Assembly (NCBI GenBank): GCA_041603235.1
Contig: JBFIES010000001.1
Span: 744,001 to 808,000 of the forward strand
DNA length: 64,000 bases
Direction of reading: 5' to 3'
DNA from: Panacagrimonas sp041603235
GTDB lineage: Bacteria > Pseudomonadota > Gammaproteobacteria > Nevskiales > Nevskiaceae
The translations under genes were made by a program, and so were the position numbers. The notes under the pieces are model-generated. The model was given only the letters and a program-made list of their open reading frames with translations. It did no database searches and had not been told where the DNA came from. Shown piece by piece: positions 62,948 through 64,000 of the stretch. Each line of letters begins with the position of its first letter. Within the stretch, counting starts at the first letter, position 1.

Positions 62948-63724
62948 TTACAAGGCACTCACCAGGTGCCCACCGTCCACCACAATTTCCGAGCCGGTCA
63001 TGTGCTTGCTGGCATCGGAGGCCAGTAGCAATAGCGCGCCGTCCAGATCGCGATACTCGCCGAAGCGACGAGTGGGAATACGCATGCGAAGTTTCTCGCC
63101 GCCCTCGCCTTCCAGCTCTTCGCGGTTGATCTCGGTGACGTAATAGCCTGGCGCGATGCTGTTGACGCGAACATCGTAACGGGCGAATTCCAGAGCCAAG
63201 GCCTGACTCAGGTTCTTGAGCCCGGCCTTGGCCGCAACGTAGGGGCCGAGCAGGTGCGTTACCCGGCTCCCCAATATGGAAGTGATGTTGATGATGCTGC
63301 CGGTGCGCTTCTGCGTGACCATGCCACGGGCCACTTCCTGCGCAACCACCCAGGCACCCTTGAGATTGGTACCCACTACCCAGTCCCAGTCTTCGTCTGT
63401 GTAATCCAGCGGTCGCTTGGTGCCGCTTACCCCGGCGTTGTTAACCAGAATATCGAGCGGGCCGATCTGACCCGCAATTTTATCCAGTGCGGCAACCACA
63501 CTCTCGCGCGACGTTACATCCATATCCACAGCCATGGCCTTGCCACCGGCTTGCTCAATTTCTGCAACGGCGTCGGCAAGCTTGTCTGCCCGGCGTGCGG
63601 CCAGCACCACATGTGCGCCGTGCCGGGCGAGGGTTGTGGCGAAGTGCTTTCCAAGCCCTCCGGATGCGCCAGTTACCAGTGCGGTCTTGCCGCTGAGATC
63701 CAGCAGATTGGGAATGTTGGACAT
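62948..63724 (-). CDS. SDR family oxidoreductase
   Basis: The 258-residue product is a classical short-chain dehydrogenase: TGASGGLG near 18-25, NNAG near 92-95, INITSILGS, YVAAK catalytic pair near 165-169, and a C-terminal GSEIVVDGGH. Asp/Arg pattern after strand 2 (AARRADKL) suggests NADP preference, though this is weak. The substrate is unknown. The enoyl-CoA hydratase gene is just upstream with a 6-base gap, so it may act in fatty acid or aromatic CoA-ester metabolism. Confidence 0.88.
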   Translation of the reverse strand: MSNIPNLLDLSGKTALVTGASGGLGKHFATTLARHGAHVVLAARRADKLADAVAEIEQAGGKAMAVDMDVTSRESVVAALDKIAGQIGPLDILVNNAGVSGTKRPLDYTDEDWDWVVGTNLKGAWVVAQEVARGMVTQKRTGSIINITSILGSRVTHLLGPYVAAKAGLKNLSQALALEFARYDVRVNSIAPGYYVTEINREELEGEGGEKLRMRIPTRRFGEYRDLDGALLLLASDASKHMTGSEIVVDGGHLVSAL

Positions 63725-63730
63725 ATCTAT

Positions 63731-64000
63731 TTATTGACCTGTGAAATTGGGATTTCGCTTTTCCAGAAAAGCCTCAACGGCCTCAATGGAATCTTCTGTT
63801 TCGTGCGCAATAGCCTGCATGGCGGAAGCCAGTTCCAGCACATCCGCCAGCCGCTGCTGCTGACCTTCTCTGAGCAGGCGCTTGGCCATGCGCAGGCTCT
63901 TGGCCGGATTGCAGACAATGTTGGCCCCCATGGCACGCGCTTCATTCATCAACTGATCCGGCGCCACTGCAGTGGAGATCAGACCGGCCTGCAGCATCTG
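63731..64000 (-). CDS. Enoyl-CoA hydratase/isomerase family protein (C-terminal part, truncated by the window)
   Basis: About 90 codons to the stop. The segment AGLISTAVAPDQLMNEARAMGANIV followed by a basic KRLLREGQQQRL and a C-terminal SIEAVEAFLEKRNPNFTG is the tail of the crotonase family. The start lies beyond 64000. The specific reaction cannot be decided from this part. It is in one operon with the SDR gene. Confidence 0.82.
   Translation of the reverse strand, partial: QMLQAGLISTAVAPDQLMNEARAMGANIVCNPAKSLRMAKRLLREGQQQRLADVLELASAMQAIAHETEDSIEAVEAFLEKRNPNFTGQ

Overview
The window looks like chromosome of a Gram-negative proteobacterium, most likely a gammaproteobacterium. The pointers are the lptF-lptG / pepA-holC neighbourhood, a type IV pilin with a sigma-54 type promoter, TfpX, and an rfb/manC polysaccharide repertoire. 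The DNA is GC-rich except for a more AT-rich stretch at about 52.7-58.9 kb. I see no insertion sequences, phage genes, CRISPR arrays or rRNA; there is one tRNA, Arg(CCU). The genus cannot be read from the sequence.

Layout. 0-13.6 kb is housekeeping and cell envelope: an Ig-like lipoprotein, tRNA-Arg, an RDD protein, lptFG divergent from pepA-holC, an exported RidA-like lipoprotein, an AEC carrier with an FAD oxidase, and rfbC-rfbD-glycosyltransferase. 13.6-24 kb holds two tandem paralogous Tat-exported DUF1329 proteins. Beside them is a four-gene operon for a biotin-independent, ATP-dependent carboxylase with two HyuA-type subunits, one HyuB-type subunit and a small zinc subunit, the arrangement known from acetophenone carboxylase. 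24-34.5 kb holds a class III alcohol dehydrogenase, an acetyltransferase, and a five-gene NAD-linked molybdenum formate dehydrogenase operon with 4-base overlaps. Divergent from that operon are a ModE-like regulator and an MFS transporter. 34.5-38.1 kb is an ergothioneine cluster (egtE-like, egtB, egtD). 38.5-47 kb is the aerobic benzoyl-CoA (box) pathway: boxB, boxC, boxR, boxD, benzoate-CoA ligase and a hydrolase, with TGCA-N6-TGCA operators in both control regions. 47-59 kb is a sugar dehydrogenase, manC and a surface-polysaccharide cluster. 59-62.5 kb is a pilin module (TfpX, sulfatase-like membrane enzyme, pilA). The right edge has an SDR and a truncated enoyl-CoA hydratase.

How the genes may work together. 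The box genes can take benzoate to benzoyl-CoA and on to 3,4-dehydroadipyl-CoA. BoxC releases formate in this pathway, and the formate dehydrogenase operon 7 kb away could recover it as NADH. The carboxylase operon could feed the same route by carboxylating an aromatic methyl ketone to a beta-keto acid that is thiolysed to benzoyl-CoA. This last link is inference: no epsilon subunit, beta-keto acid CoA-ligase or thiolase lies in the window.
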